DNA of 64,000 nt from Sphingopyxis alaskensis RB2256 (GTDB lineage: Bacteria; Pseudomonadota; Alphaproteobacteria; Sphingomonadales; Sphingomonadaceae): contig NC_008048.1 of the NCBI RefSeq assembly GCF_000013985.1, positions 682,001 to 746,000 of the forward strand. Reading direction: 5' to 3'. Within the stretch, counting starts at the first letter, position 1; each line of letters starts with the position of its first letter. The notes beneath the pieces are model-generated. The model was not told where the DNA came from. It was given only the letters and a program-made list of their open reading frames with translations, and ran no database searches. Position numbers and translations under genes: made by a program. Of the stretch, positions 35,618-45,307 are shown one piece after another.

Positions 35618-37021
35618 TCAAGCCTTGCCGCGGCGGTCGTAGCGCGTCTGCAGCATCGCCCATGCGGCGCGCAGCCCCAGCGCCGCGCCTCCTTTTGGTC
35701 GGCCGGGTTTCGCCGACGGACGCCAGGCGAAGGTGTCGATATGCGCCCAGGCGGCGCCATCGGGAACAAAGCGCTTCAGGAACAGGGCCGCAGTGATCGC
35801 GCCGGCGAACGGCGAACTGCCCGCATTGCCCAGGTCGGCGATGTCGGTTTCGAGGAGGTCGGCATAGCCGTCCCACAGCGGCATCCGCCACAGCGGGTCG
35901 TCGCGCGCGATGCCGCCCACCAGCATCGCTTCGGCGAGCGCGTCGTCATTGGCGAAGAGCGGCGGCAGGTCGGGCCCGAGCGCGACGCGCGCGGCACCCG
36001 TCAGCGTCGCGAAATCGACGATCAACTCGGGCTTTGATTCCCCGGCTTTCGTCAACGCATCGCCGAGCACGAGGCGGCCTTCGGCGTCAGTGTTGCCGAT
36101 TTCGACGGTCAAACCCTTCCGGCTTTTGAGCACGTCGCCGGGACGAAAGGCATCGGACGAAATGGCGTTTTCGGCCGCCGCGACAAGACAATGCAGCCGC
36201 ACGGGCAGTCCGCTTGCCATCACCAGTTCGGCCAGCGCCAGCACGTGCGCGGCCCCGCCCATATCCTTTTTCATCAGCCGCATTCCCGCCGCCGGCTTGA
36301 TATCGAGGCCGCCGCTGTCGAAGCTGATCCCCTTGCCGACGAGCGCGACGCGGGGATGATCCGCCTTGCCCCATTCGATCTCGATCAGGCGCGGCGCGTG
36401 GTGCTTGGCGGCGGCGCGGCCGACCGCGTGGATCATGGGATAGCCCTGTTCGAGCGCCTCGCCCTTGGTGACGGTCAGCTTGCCGCCGTGCGCCCTGGCG
36501 ATGCGCTCGGCGGTCTTTTCGATGGCAGCCGGACCCATATCGGCGGCGGGCGTGTTGACGAGATCGCGCACGAGCGCCACCGCGCGCGCCTCGGCTATCA
36601 TGGGTGCGATCGCCGCGACGTCGCTGGTGAGCAGGACGCGCGGTCCTTTCGCGGTCGTTTCCGATTTATAGGCATCAAAGCGATATTGCGCGCTCATCCA
36701 GCCGAACATCGCCTGTCCGGGCTGATGTCCGTCGAGACGGTAGCGGCCTTCGGGGAGGATCTGCCCCAGCTTGGCGAGGCACCATGCGGACAGCTTTTCG
36801 ACATCGGCCACCGTCGTGACGACCGACCATTTGTCAGGATCGTCGCCGGGCAGGATGGCGTGGGCATAGGCATCGGGTTTGAAGTCGATCGCGGCCAGAT
36901 GCGCGCGTTCGCGCGGGCTGCGCCCCTTCAGCCACTCGTCATGGCTTTTCTTGTCGACGAGATGGATTGTGCGCGCATCCTGCCCCTTATCGGGCTGGAT
37001 CAAGTCGGAATAGTCGATCAT
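35618..37021 (-). CDS. Leucyl aminopeptidase family protein (M17)
   Basis: 467 residues. M17 core: VGKGISFDSGGLDIKPAAGM (metal Asp), KKDMGGAAHVLALAEL, the signature NTDAEGRLVLGDAL, and the FATLTGAARVALG end. Family enzymes remove N-terminal residues from peptides with two metal ions, as hexamers. The N-terminal domain is PepB-like. Start ATG 37021; diverges from the DUF3298-like lipoprotein gene, 55 bp between starts. Follows no operon mate closely; 74 bp upstream of the NlpC gene's start. Confidence 0.95.
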   Translation of the reverse strand: MIDYSDLIQPDKGQDARTIHLVDKKSHDEWLKGRSPRERAHLAAIDFKPDAYAHAILPGDDPDKWSVVTTVADVEKLSAWCLAKLGQILPEGRYRLDGHQPGQAMFGWMSAQYRFDAYKSETTAKGPRVLLTSDVAAIAPMIAEARAVALVRDLVNTPAADMGPAAIEKTAERIARAHGGKLTVTKGEALEQGYPMIHAVGRAAAKHHAPRLIEIEWGKADHPRVALVGKGISFDSGGLDIKPAAGMRLMKKDMGGAAHVLALAELVMASGLPVRLHCLVAAAENAISSDAFRPGDVLKSRKGLTVEIGNTDAEGRLVLGDALTKAGESKPELIVDFATLTGAARVALGPDLPPLFANDDALAEAMLVGGIARDDPLWRMPLWDGYADLLETDIADLGNAGSSPFAGAITAALFLKRFVPDGAAWAHIDTFAWRPSAKPGRPKGGAALGLRAAWAMLQTRYDRRGKA

Positions 37022-37076
37022 GCCCGCCGTGCTAGGCCGATCGGGATATTTTGTCGATTCCCGGCGTTATGCCTGC

Positions 37077-37916
37077 ATGACGAACAAAAGACCCTGGCGA
37101 AACGCCGTTTCGTTGCTTGCCGGTGCGCTGTTGCTGGCGGGCTGTTCCGAAGACCGGCCGACACAGGTGGAAAAGATGGTGGCCGCCGCCGTCCCCGGCG
37201 CGCCGCCCACCGCCGCCGCCGACGAAGCGGCCAAAAATGCTTCGGCATCGAAGGTCAGCGAAAGCAGCGACTTGATCGAGTTCACCTATAGCTATCCCGC
37301 CGACGCCGCGCGGATTCCCGAACTCGCCGAGGCATTGGACAGCGATCGCGCCGCGAAGCGCGCGGCGCTCATCGCAGCGGCGGAGCGCGCCAAGGCCGCG
37401 GCCGAAAAGAACGACCATCCCTATCGCCCGCACAGCCATCGCCAGACCTGGCAGCGCGTCACCAACACGCCGCGCTTTCTCAGCCTGTCGGCGGAGATCG
37501 ATACCTATACGGGTGGCGCACACGGGATGGAGGTGTTCGACACGCTGCTGTGGGACCGGGGCCGCCGCAAGCGGATGAAACCGCTCGACCTGTTCGAGAG
37601 CAGCGCCGCCTTCGACGCCGCAGTCCGTGAGGCCTTCTGCGCGGGGATCAAGCGTGCGAAAGCCGCGAAGGGCATCGCGGCGGCGGAGGCGCCCGACAGC
37701 CCCTTTGCCAAATGCCCGCCGGCGTCGGCGCAGACGGTGTGGATCGGCTCGTCCGACGGGCGCTATCTCGACCGCCTGACGATCGCGATCGCTCCTTATG
37801 AAGTCGGCCCCTATGCCGAGGGCAGCTATCGGATCAACGTGCCGATCACCGGCGCGGTCGCGAAGGTCGTGAAGGACGAGTTTGCGCGCAATATCATGCC
37901 GATAAACCAACCCTAG
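37077..37916 (+). CDS. DUF4163/DUF3298 domain lipoprotein
   Basis: 279 residues. Lipoprotein signal (RNAVSLLAGALLLAGC), then the PdaC-type DUF4163 region (LIEFTYSYPADAARIPELAE) and the DUF3298 region (FLSLSAEIDTYTGGAHGMEV, LYD-like MKPLDLFESSAA, YEVGPYAEGSYRINVPI), similar to the RsiV lysozyme-sensing fold. Possibly a cell-wall sensing or binding protein; no sigma factor gene is adjacent. ATG 37077 begins the signal. Confidence 0.85.
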   Translation: MTNKRPWRNAVSLLAGALLLAGCSEDRPTQVEKMVAAAVPGAPPTAAADEAAKNASASKVSESSDLIEFTYSYPADAARIPELAEALDSDRAAKRAALIAAAERAKAAAEKNDHPYRPHSHRQTWQRVTNTPRFLSLSAEIDTYTGGAHGMEVFDTLLWDRGRRKRMKPLDLFESSAAFDAAVREAFCAGIKRAKAAKGIAAAEAPDSPFAKCPPASAQTVWIGSSDGRYLDRLTIAIAPYEVGPYAEGSYRINVPITGAVAKVVKDEFARNIMPINQP

Positions 37917-37949
37917 CGAACCAACACGACACAGGAAGGGAGACACATT

Positions 37950-38132
37950 ATGCCCGCCAGATCGAAAGCCCAGCAGAAAGCGGCGGGTGCCGCACTCAGC
38001 GCCAGGCGTGGTGAGATGCCGAAATCGAAACTGAAAGGCGCATCGAAAGAAATGGCCGAAAGCATGACCGAAAAACAGCTCGAAGATTTCGCCAGGGGCT
38101 CGACCAAAGGCAAGCCCGATCACGTCGATTGA
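37950..38132 (+). CDS. DUF3008 family small basic protein
   Basis: 60 residues: PARSKAQQKAAGAALSARRG, KSKLKGASKEMAESMTEKQL, ending DFARGSTKGKPDHV. Matches DUF3008, small Lys-rich proteins of unknown function, related in composition to stress-associated proteins. GGAAGGGAG lies 9 nt before the ATG. Follows the lipoprotein gene by 33 bp. Confidence 0.85.
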   Translation: MPARSKAQQKAAGAALSARRGEMPKSKLKGASKEMAESMTEKQLEDFARGSTKGKPDHVD

Positions 38133-38135
38133 CCC

Positions 38136-39647
38136 TCACTCGGCGGCTTCGAGTTCGGTTGGCGCGGCCGGGGCCTTTGCCTTCGCATTGGTGAAGGTCA
38201 ATATGCCGTCGTCGATCGCGCCGGTGCGCATGTCGATGCGATCCTGCACATAATTCTGGCTGAGCCGCCACGGCAGCGACGCCGTGCTTTTGGGCATGAT
38301 GTGCAGCGACCGCTGGATATAGCCCGACGAGAAATCGAAGACATTTTCTTCCTCCAGGCTCGACGGATCGGCAAGCACGGGGGTCGCGACCAGCGTGTTC
38401 GTCGCCTTCATATGATTGAGCACGCGGCACACATATTCGGACACGATGTCGGCGCGCAGCGTCCAGCTGGCGTTGAGATAGCCGAACACCGCCGAGAAGT
38501 TCGGGACGTTCGAGAACATGCACGCCTTGTAATAGAAATGCTCGTGCCAATCGACGCGCTCGCCGTCGATGCGCACCGGAATCTTGCCCGCCACCGCCAG
38601 CTTCAATCCGGTCGCGGTGATGATGATGTCGGCGTCGAGATGTTTGCCCGATTTGAGCTGGATGCCCGTCGCGTCGAACCGCTCGACATGATCGGTAACG
38701 ACCGACGCCTTGCCCGCCTTCATCGCCTCGAAGAAATCAGCGTCAGGGACGAGGCAGAGCCGCTGCTCCCACGGGTTGTAAGGCGGAGTGAAGGCCTCCG
38801 CGTCATAATGGTCGCCCAGGCTGGCCTTCAGTTTTCTGGTCAGGAACTCCTTGACCTTCTCGGGCTTTTCGCGCGCGCGGCGGAAGGCGATGTCCTGAAG
38901 CCGGACATTCTTGTAGCGCGTGATCTTGTACGCCAGCTTTTCAGGCAGGATCTTGCGCAGGAAATTGGCCAAACCGTCCTTCGCGGGGCGGATGAAATAC
39001 CAGGTCGGCGTGCGCTGGAGCATCGTGACATGCGCGGCCTCCTGCATCGAGGGCACGATGGTAACTGCGGTGGCGCCCGATCCGATCACGACGACCCTTT
39101 TGTCCTTGTAATCGAGATCCTTGGGCCAGAATTGCGGATGAACGATCCGGCCCTTGAAATCCTCGCGCCCCGCGAAATTGGCGTCGAACGGCTCGTCATA
39201 ATCATAATAGCCCGCGCCGAGGTAGAGCCAGCGCGCGGTCGTCGTCGAGGTCCGGCCCTCGCCGTCCTCCATCGTCACCGTCCAGCACGCGGCGGCGCTG
39301 TCCCAATCGGCGCCAACGACCTTGCGGTCGAAGCGGATGTGTTCGCGGATGTGGCGCTCGTCGACGATGCGATTGAGATATTCGAGGATCGCTGGACCGT
39401 CGGCGATCGACTTTTCATGCTTCCACGGTTCGAAGATGAAGCCCAGCGTATGCATGTCGCTGTCCGACCGGATGCCGGGGTAGCGGAACAGATCCCAGGT
39501 GCCGCCGAGCTGCGCGCGGCGCTCGACGAGTGCGAAGCTGCGGTCGGGGCAATGCATCTGAAGATGGACCGCCATGCCGATCCCCGAAATGCCTGCGCCG
39601 ACGATCAGCACATCCTGATCCACGGGACTCGCCGTGTTCGCCATCAT
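38136..39647 (-). CDS. Flavin-containing monooxygenase, Baeyer-Villiger type
   Basis: 503 residues. FAD motif LIVGAGISGIGMAVHL, NADPH motif VVVIGSGATAVTIVPS, and between them the Baeyer-Villiger fingerprint FKGRIVHPQFWP (FxGxxxHxxxWP). Also GGTWDLFRYPGIRSDSDMHT. Probably inserts oxygen next to a ketone using NADPH and O2. Start ATG 39647 has a second ATG one codon later. Monocistronic; a frequent gene type in sphingomonad catabolic repertoires. Substrate unknown. Confidence 0.93.
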   Translation of the reverse strand: MMANTASPVDQDVLIVGAGISGIGMAVHLQMHCPDRSFALVERRAQLGGTWDLFRYPGIRSDSDMHTLGFIFEPWKHEKSIADGPAILEYLNRIVDERHIREHIRFDRKVVGADWDSAAACWTVTMEDGEGRTSTTTARWLYLGAGYYDYDEPFDANFAGREDFKGRIVHPQFWPKDLDYKDKRVVVIGSGATAVTIVPSMQEAAHVTMLQRTPTWYFIRPAKDGLANFLRKILPEKLAYKITRYKNVRLQDIAFRRAREKPEKVKEFLTRKLKASLGDHYDAEAFTPPYNPWEQRLCLVPDADFFEAMKAGKASVVTDHVERFDATGIQLKSGKHLDADIIITATGLKLAVAGKIPVRIDGERVDWHEHFYYKACMFSNVPNFSAVFGYLNASWTLRADIVSEYVCRVLNHMKATNTLVATPVLADPSSLEEENVFDFSSGYIQRSLHIMPKSTASLPWRLSQNYVQDRIDMRTGAIDDGILTFTNAKAKAPAAPTELEAAE

Positions 39648-39754
39648 GTCATCTCCCAGTCGTCTTATGCGGGCAGCTTACGCACCGCGTTGCATTTTGC
39701 AATCGAATTGACGTTTACGGAAACTGCGACGAGTTGGTGCGGCTCGGCTTGTGG

Positions 39755-39772
39755 CTGTCATAAAAATGTCAT
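39755..39772 (+). promoter_or_regulatory. Pho box upstream of the NUDIX-DUF47/pit operon
   Basis: CTGTCAT-AAAA-ATGTCAT: two direct 7-mers separated by 4 bp, very close to the PhoB consensus. A third CTGTCAT follows at 39789-39795. Suggests induction of the phosphate operon on phosphate starvation. Confidence 0.8.
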
Positions 39773-39840
39773 AGGCGCGAAACCCTTCTGTCATCTTTTG
39801 GCCGCCCGGCCACGCCAACCCCTGGAAAGGATGGAGCCCT

Positions 39841-40965
39841 ATGCGTCAAATCGCCGTCCTTCCCTATCGATTCGGTGGCCCGGCGCAGGATGGTCCGACC
39901 GAAATCCTGCTGATCACCTCGCGCGAGACGAAGCGCTGGGTCATTCCCAAGGGCAACCCGCTGACCGGCATGGAGCGCCACGCCGCCGCGGCGGTCGAGG
40001 CCGAAGAGGAGGCGGGGGTGATCGGCGCCGTCTGCCCCACTCCGATCGGCAGTTACGAATATCGCAAGCGCCGCGCGAATGGCGCGTCGATCATGTATCA
40101 TGTCGAAGTCTTCCCGCTCGCGGTGACCAACGAGCTCGATGAATGGAAGGAAATGCACGAGCGCGAACGCCGTTGGTTCTCGTTCCGCGACGCGGCGGCG
40201 GCGGTCGACGAGGCCGATCTGCAGGCGCTGATCCGCTCCTTTGGCGATGGCGGCTTTCGCGCCGTGGCGCAGCCGCGCGGGGCGGTCCCGAACAGTGACG
40301 ACAAGACAGGGGTAAGCCGGATGTTCGCTTGGTTCCAGCGGCTGCTGCCGCGGCAGGGCAATTTTTTCGAATTGTTCGAAAGCCACGCAGCCACGCTGGT
40401 GGCGGGCGCCAATGCACTGTCGCGCATGTTGCAGGGCGGTGAGGGCATGGCCGATCATGTGCGCGAGATCATCGAGCGCGAGCATGACGCCGACGCGATC
40501 ACGCGCGAGGTGCTCCAGACGGTCCGCCGCACCTTCCTGACGCCTTTCGACCGCGGCGCGATCACCGACCTTATCGCTTCGATGGACGATGCGATCGACG
40601 AGATGCAGAAGACTGCGGGCGCGGTCGACCTGTATGATGTCACCGAGTTCGAGCCCGAGATGCGCGACATTGCGGGCATCATCGTCGATGCGGCGCGCCT
40701 GACCGCAGAAGCGCTGCCGTTGCTCCGCAACATCGGCGCCAACGGCCCGCGTCTTCACGAGCTGACCGAGCGGCTGGTGCGAATGGAGGGCCATGCCGAC
40801 GAAATCCATGCCTCGGGCCTCAAGCGGCTGTTCCGCGAGCATGGCGAGACGAACCCGACGCGCTTTCTGATCGCGCGCGAACTGTTTCGCCACCTCGAGC
40901 GCGTCACCGACAGTTTCGAGGATGTCGCGAACGAAATCGACGGCCTGGTCATCGACCACGCCTAG
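39841..40965 (+). CDS. NUDIX hydrolase fused to DUF47 (PhoU-like) domain
   Basis: 374 residues in one uninterrupted frame. Residues 1-145 are a NUDIX hydrolase of the diphosphoinositol-polyphosphatase-like kind (WVIPKGNPLTGMERH, with nucleophilic/metal acids in AAVEAEEEAGVIG; the usual Arg of RExxEE is Val). Residues 161-374 are a complete DUF47 domain (FAWFQRLLPRQGNFFELFES, IIEREHDADAITREVL, LASMDDAIDEMQKTAG-like, HLERVTDSFEDVANEIDGL), the regulator family that accompanies Pit transporters. Met 161 (ATG 40321, with GGGG 9 nt upstream) could allow independent synthesis of the DUF47 part. Followed by pit. Confidence 0.85.
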   Translation: MRQIAVLPYRFGGPAQDGPTEILLITSRETKRWVIPKGNPLTGMERHAAAAVEAEEEAGVIGAVCPTPIGSYEYRKRRANGASIMYHVEVFPLAVTNELDEWKEMHERERRWFSFRDAAAAVDEADLQALIRSFGDGGFRAVAQPRGAVPNSDDKTGVSRMFAWFQRLLPRQGNFFELFESHAATLVAGANALSRMLQGGEGMADHVREIIEREHDADAITREVLQTVRRTFLTPFDRGAITDLIASMDDAIDEMQKTAGAVDLYDVTEFEPEMRDIAGIIVDAARLTAEALPLLRNIGANGPRLHELTERLVRMEGHADEIHASGLKRLFREHGETNPTRFLIARELFRHLERVTDSFEDVANEIDGLVIDHA

Positions 40966-40994
40966 GCGGACAATTGCAGATGTACGCCCACCAA

Positions 40995-41130
40995 TCCGTT
41001 CGCATCGAGCCCTTCGGCTGCCTTGCAGGCGCTCAGGATAAACTTCCGGCTGAAGCCGGAAGTCGAGATGCCCATCCGCATGGCGCTGGCCAGAAGGGTG
41101 TCTCGACTTCGCTCGACACGAGCGGGTTTC
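40995..41130. repeat. ERIC-like inverted repeat, copy 3 (with insert)
   Basis: Longer variant: the left arm CCGTTCGCATCGAGC is interrupted by roughly 45 bp (containing its own CTTCCGGC/GCCGGAAG hairpin) before the sequence resumes. Lies between the DUF47 fusion and pit. Confidence 0.8.
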
Positions 41131-41151
41131 TGCGGTCGGGAAGATAGGTCC

Positions 41152-42165
41152 ATGCACGAACTCGCTTTCCCGCTCCTCGTCGGCCTCGTCATCCTTGCGC
41201 TGGCGTTCGATTTCCTGAACGGGCTGCACGACGCGGCGAACAGCATCGCGACGGTTGTCGCGACGCGATTGCTGCGCCCGGTTCAGGCGGTGGTGTTCGC
41301 GGCTTTCTTCAACTTCGCCGCCTATTTCCTGAGCCTCGCCTTTCCGGCGCTGCACAAGGTTGCCGAGACGATCGGGGCGGGGTTGATCGACAAGGATCTG
41401 GTCACTCCCGCGGTCGTGTTCGGCGCGCTGGTCGGCGCGATGGTCTGGAACGTCGTGACCTGGCTGAAGGGCATTCCATCCTCGTCGAGCCATGCGCTGG
41501 TGGGCGGCATCGTCGGCGCAGGCGTCGCCCATGCGGGGTTCGAGGGTATCCAGTGGAGCGGGCTCAACAAGACGGTCATTGCGATCTTCCTGTCGCCGAT
41601 GCTCGGCATGTTCCTCGCGATGCTGGTGATGCTGGCGAGCAGCTGGGCGCTGCACCGCGCGACCGCGAAATTCGCCGAATCGAGCTTTCGCACGCTCCAC
41701 CTCTTTTCGTCCGCCGCCTATTCGCTGAGCCACGGGCTCAACGATGCGCAAAAGACGATGGGGATCATCGCGGTGCTGCTCTATTCGACCGGTTATCTGT
41801 CGGGCGAGTTCCATGTGCCGCACTGGGTCGCGTTCGCCTGCTATATCGCGATCGCGCTCGGCACGCTGTCGGGCGGGTGGAAGATCATCGAGACGATGGG
41901 CGGCCGCATCACCAAATTGTCGCACCATCAGGGCTTCGCCGCCTCGACGGGCGGGTCGATCATGGTGTTCACCGCCAGCCTGCTCGGCATCCCGGTATCG
42001 ACGACGCACACGATTACCGGCAGCATCATCGGCGCCGGCGTCGCGCGGCGGACGAGCGCGGTGCGCTGGGGCGTGGCGGGCAATGTCATCGCGGCCTGGT
42101 TTATCACCATTCCCGCAAGTGCAGCGGTGGCGGCGGTCTTCTATGCGCTGACGCGGCTGTTCTGA
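41152..42165 (+). CDS. pit: Low-affinity inorganic phosphate transporter, Pit family
   Basis: 337 residues, ten to eleven membrane helices. Contains both copies of the family signature: ALAFDFLNGLHDAANSIATV near the N-terminus and AAYSLSHGLNDAQKTMGIIA in the second half, and the GIPVSTTHTITGSIIGAGV motif. Imports metal-phosphate coupled to protons. ATG 41152 with a weak GATAGG. Downstream of the NUDIX-DUF47 fusion gene with only a repeat between, under the Pho box. Confidence 0.95.
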   Translation: MHELAFPLLVGLVILALAFDFLNGLHDAANSIATVVATRLLRPVQAVVFAAFFNFAAYFLSLAFPALHKVAETIGAGLIDKDLVTPAVVFGALVGAMVWNVVTWLKGIPSSSSHALVGGIVGAGVAHAGFEGIQWSGLNKTVIAIFLSPMLGMFLAMLVMLASSWALHRATAKFAESSFRTLHLFSSAAYSLSHGLNDAQKTMGIIAVLLYSTGYLSGEFHVPHWVAFACYIAIALGTLSGGWKIIETMGGRITKLSHHQGFAASTGGSIMVFTASLLGIPVSTTHTITGSIIGAGVARRTSAVRWGVAGNVIAAWFITIPASAAVAAVFYALTRLF

Positions 42166-42304
42166 GCGACTGCAGGCCAAACAAAAATGGCTTGATTATC
42201 AGAACTTCACTCTGAACTCGCTGTATCGTGGAGCGTGCAGGCGCCATTCCACAGGGCTATGCGACCCCCGCCAGGCAGAACAGCGATTTTCGGCGGGTCT
42301 GCGT

Positions 42305-43672
42305 TCAGGTTACCACGCCGAACAGGTCATGCTCGTCGGCGTCCTCGATTTCGACATCGACGATGTCGCCGGCTTTCAGTGTCGCCGCGACGTCGCGCAG
42401 ATAGACGTGGCCGTCGATTTCGGGGGCGTCGGCCTGTGACCGGCCGGTCGCGCCGATGCTACCGTCTTCGTCCGCCTCGCCGACTTCGTCGATGATCACC
42501 GGTAGCGTGCGGCCGATCTTGGCTTCAAGCTTCGCGGCGCTGATCGCGGCGGTTTTCGCCATGATGCGCTGATAGCGTTCTTCCTTGACCTCGTCGGGGA
42601 CCGGCTCGGGCAGGGCGTTGGCCTGCGCGCCGGCGACGGGTTCGAAGCGGAAGGCGCCGACGCGGTCGAGCTGCGCTTCTTCGAGCCAGTCGAGGAGATA
42701 CTGGAAATCGGCTTCGGTCTCGCCGGGGAAGCCGACGACGAAGCTCGAACGGATCGCGATGTCGGGGGCGATGGCGCGCCAGCTCTTCAGCCGTTCGAGC
42801 ACCTTCGCTTCGTTCGCGGGGCGCTTCATGCGCTTGAGGACGCTGGGGCTCGCGTGCTGGAAGGGGATGTCGAGATAGGGCGTCAGCAGTCCCTCGGCCA
42901 TCAGCGGGATGACCGCATCGACGTGCGGGTAGGGATAGACATAGTGGAGGCGCACCCACGGCGCGCGGCCTTCGCTGGTCCGAAGCTGCCCGAGTTCGCG
43001 CGCGAGGTCGGTCATGTGCGCGCGGATTTCGCGGCCGTGCCACTGGCGCGGGTCGTGGCGGATATCGACGCCGTAAGCCGACGTGTCCTGGCTGATGACG
43101 AGCAATTCCTTCGTCCCCGCGGCGACGAGCTTTTCAGCCTCGCGCAGCACCGCGTCGATACGGCGGCTGACGAGTTTGCCGCGCAGATCTGGGATGATGC
43201 AGAAGGCGCAGCTGTGGTTGCAGCCTTCGGAGATCTTCAGATAGCTGTAGTGGCGCGGGGTGAGTTTCAGCCCGCCCTCGGGAACGAGGTCGACGAACGG
43301 GCCCTGCGTCGGCGGCGCGGCGTCGTGGACGGCTTCGACGACCTGTTCGTACTGATGCGCGCCGGTGACCGCGAGCACGTTCGGGAATCGCGCGCGGATG
43401 ACGTCGGCCTCCTTGCCCATGCAGCCGGTGACGATGACGCGGCCGTTTTCGGCCATCGCCTCGCCGATCGCCTCAAGGCTTTCTTCCTTCGCCGAGTCGA
43501 GGAAGCCGCAGGTGTTGACGAGCACGACATCGGCGCCCGCATAGTCGGGCGAAAGGCCATAGCCATCGGCGCGCAGCTTGGTCAGAATCCGTTCGCTGTC
43601 GACGAGCGCCTTGGGGCAGCCGAGCGACACCATGCCGACCTTCGGCTGGGAAGGAAGAATCTTGGTTGTCAT
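42305..43672 (-). CDS. rimO: Ribosomal protein S12 methylthiotransferase RimO
   Basis: 455 residues. UPF0004 domain ([43 protein letters not shown]) for the auxiliary 4Fe-4S cluster, radical SAM domain with [20 protein letters not shown], and a C-terminal TRAM domain. The [12 protein letters not shown] start distinguishes RimO from MiaB. Adds a methylthio group to Asp of S12. ATG 43672 (MTTKILPSQ) selected; divergent from the DUF1761 gene. Confidence 0.95.
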   Translation of the reverse strand: MTTKILPSQPKVGMVSLGCPKALVDSERILTKLRADGYGLSPDYAGADVVLVNTCGFLDSAKEESLEAIGEAMAENGRVIVTGCMGKEADVIRARFPNVLAVTGAHQYEQVVEAVHDAAPPTQGPFVDLVPEGGLKLTPRHYSYLKISEGCNHSCAFCIIPDLRGKLVSRRIDAVLREAEKLVAAGTKELLVISQDTSAYGVDIRHDPRQWHGREIRAHMTDLARELGQLRTSEGRAPWVRLHYVYPYPHVDAVIPLMAEGLLTPYLDIPFQHASPSVLKRMKRPANEAKVLERLKSWRAIAPDIAIRSSFVVGFPGETEADFQYLLDWLEEAQLDRVGAFRFEPVAGAQANALPEPVPDEVKEERYQRIMAKTAAISAAKLEAKIGRTLPVIIDEVGEADEDGSIGATGRSQADAPEIDGHVYLRDVAATLKAGDIVDVEIEDADEHDLFGVVT

Positions 43673-43756
43673 GATCGGCGGCGCGCATAGTCGATTTCGC
43701 GCCACTTGTCACGCGCGGCGAGACGGAGCATGTTGCGTGGCAAAAGGGGAGGACAA

Positions 43757-44158
43757 ATGGCAAATCTGGACTGGATCGCAATCATCGTCGCGGCGGCGGC
43801 GGGTTTTGTCGTCGGCGGCATCTGGTACGGGCCGCTATTCGGCAAGGCGTGGATGAAGGAACATGGTTTTACCGAGGAGGATTTGAAGCAGGGCAATTTC
43901 GCGCTGATCTATGGCGCGACCTTTTTGCTCAGCATCGTGTCGGCGATCTTTCTGGGGCATTTGCTCGCGCATTTCGGCGCGATGAGCGCGCGCTCGACGA
44001 TGATGATTTCGGTCGGCGTCGCGCTCGGCTTTATCGTCCCGGCAGTCGGCACCAACTATCTGTTCAGCCGCGCGAGCGGCAAGCTGTTCGCGATCGACGC
44101 AGGATATTGGCTGCTCTTCTATGCGGCGATGGGCGCGGTGTTCGTCCTCCTCGGCTGA
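43757..44158 (+). CDS. DUF1761 family membrane protein
   Basis: 133 residues with four membrane helices. Matches DUF1761: IIVAAAAGFVVGGIWYGPLF, KAWMKEHGFTEEDLKQGN, and GYWLLFYAAMGAVFVLLG at the end. GGGGAGG lies 8 nt before the ATG. Function unknown. Converges with the potassium channel gene. Confidence 0.85.
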   Translation: MANLDWIAIIVAAAAGFVVGGIWYGPLFGKAWMKEHGFTEEDLKQGNFALIYGATFLLSIVSAIFLGHLLAHFGAMSARSTMMISVGVALGFIVPAVGTNYLFSRASGKLFAIDAGYWLLFYAAMGAVFVLLG

Positions 44159-44176
44159 TCGTTCCGCCCGGCGGCT

Positions 44177-45244
44177 TCAACCGGCGGAAGCCGCCGCCTC
44201 ATCGTCTTCGCAGCGGACGACTTCGACGATCAGGTCGCCATGTTCAAGCCGCTGCGCTTCGGGCTCCCAGAAGCCATGGGGTGTGCCGGCGCGATAGACA
44301 CGCAGCCCGCGCCCGCCGCTCGCAAGCTGGTCGAGGCTGCGGCCTACCTCTTCGGCGGCGACCGGCCGTTCGCGCAGCTGGACGCGCCCCCCGATGCTGG
44401 CCAGGTCGGCCATATATTCGGCGACATGCGCCCCCTGCGCCGATCCGGCGAGCAGCAGCCCGGTAAAGCTGACCGGGTTGATGACATTGTTCGCGCCCGC
44501 CTGGCGTGCGAGCAGCTCATTGTCCTGCGCGCGGATGACGACGCTGATCGGCACCTTGGGGGCAAGGTGACGCACGGTAAGAACGATCAGGATCGAGGTG
44601 TCGTCGCGTCCCGCGGAGACGAGCACCGACTGCGCCTCGGCCACGCGCACCGCGACGAGCGTTTCGTCGTTCGAGGCATCGCCCGCGAGTACATTGCATC
44701 CCGCCGCCTCGGCGGCACCGATGCGCGCGGGCGACTGGTCGATGACGACGATGCACGACGGGTCGGTGCCACGCTGGATCAGCTCATGCACCGCCTCGGC
44801 GCCGCTGACGCCATAGCCGAGCACGACGATATGATTGGTGAGCCTGGACTGGATGCGGGCCATACGCCATTTTTCCCATGTGCGCTTGATGACGAAATTA
44901 TAGGCGGTGCCGACGAAGATGAAGAGCACCGCGATGCGGATCGGCGTGACGATCACCGCTTCGATCAGCCGCGAGCGGTCGGAGATCGGCGCGATGTCGC
45001 CGAACCCCGTCGTCGTGACCGAAATCATCGTGAAATAGACGACGTCGAGGAAGCTGATGTGGCCATCATGATGGTCGATCAATCCGTCGCGGTCGATCCA
45101 GTGAACGAGCACGACAACGCCGATCAGGGCGAAGGCGATGCTGAGACGCGTGACGACGTCGGCCCAGATCGGCCATTTGCTCGCGCGTTTGAGCAGGTTG
45201 ATGCTGCCCTGGATATGAAGCCGGGAGTTGGTCCTTTTGCTCAT
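44177..45244 (-). CDS. Two-TM potassium channel with RCK/TrkA-N domain
   Basis: 355 residues. Two membrane helices (residues 28-48 and 92-115) around a pore with the selectivity filter SVTTTGFGDIAPIS (TTTGFGD, a variant of TVGYG). Then an RCK NAD-binding domain (HIVVLGYGVSGAEAVHEL, VVIDQSPARI, LAGDASNDETL) and an RCK-C-like tail. Probably a ligand-gated K+ channel of the inner membrane, of the MthK/Kch type. Monocistronic between DUF1761 and surE. Confidence 0.9.
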   Translation of the reverse strand: MSKRTNSRLHIQGSINLLKRASKWPIWADVVTRLSIAFALIGVVVLVHWIDRDGLIDHHDGHISFLDVVYFTMISVTTTGFGDIAPISDRSRLIEAVIVTPIRIAVLFIFVGTAYNFVIKRTWEKWRMARIQSRLTNHIVVLGYGVSGAEAVHELIQRGTDPSCIVVIDQSPARIGAAEAAGCNVLAGDASNDETLVAVRVAEAQSVLVSAGRDDTSILIVLTVRHLAPKVPISVVIRAQDNELLARQAGANNVINPVSFTGLLLAGSAQGAHVAEYMADLASIGGRVQLRERPVAAEEVGRSLDQLASGGRGLRVYRAGTPHGFWEPEAQRLEHGDLIVEVVRCEDDEAAASAG

Positions 45245-45307
45245 CGCGGCTCTTGTGCCAAAGCCGAGAGGTCGTGACTAGCGGCTGATTGCAATCGGCC
45301 AATGCAC

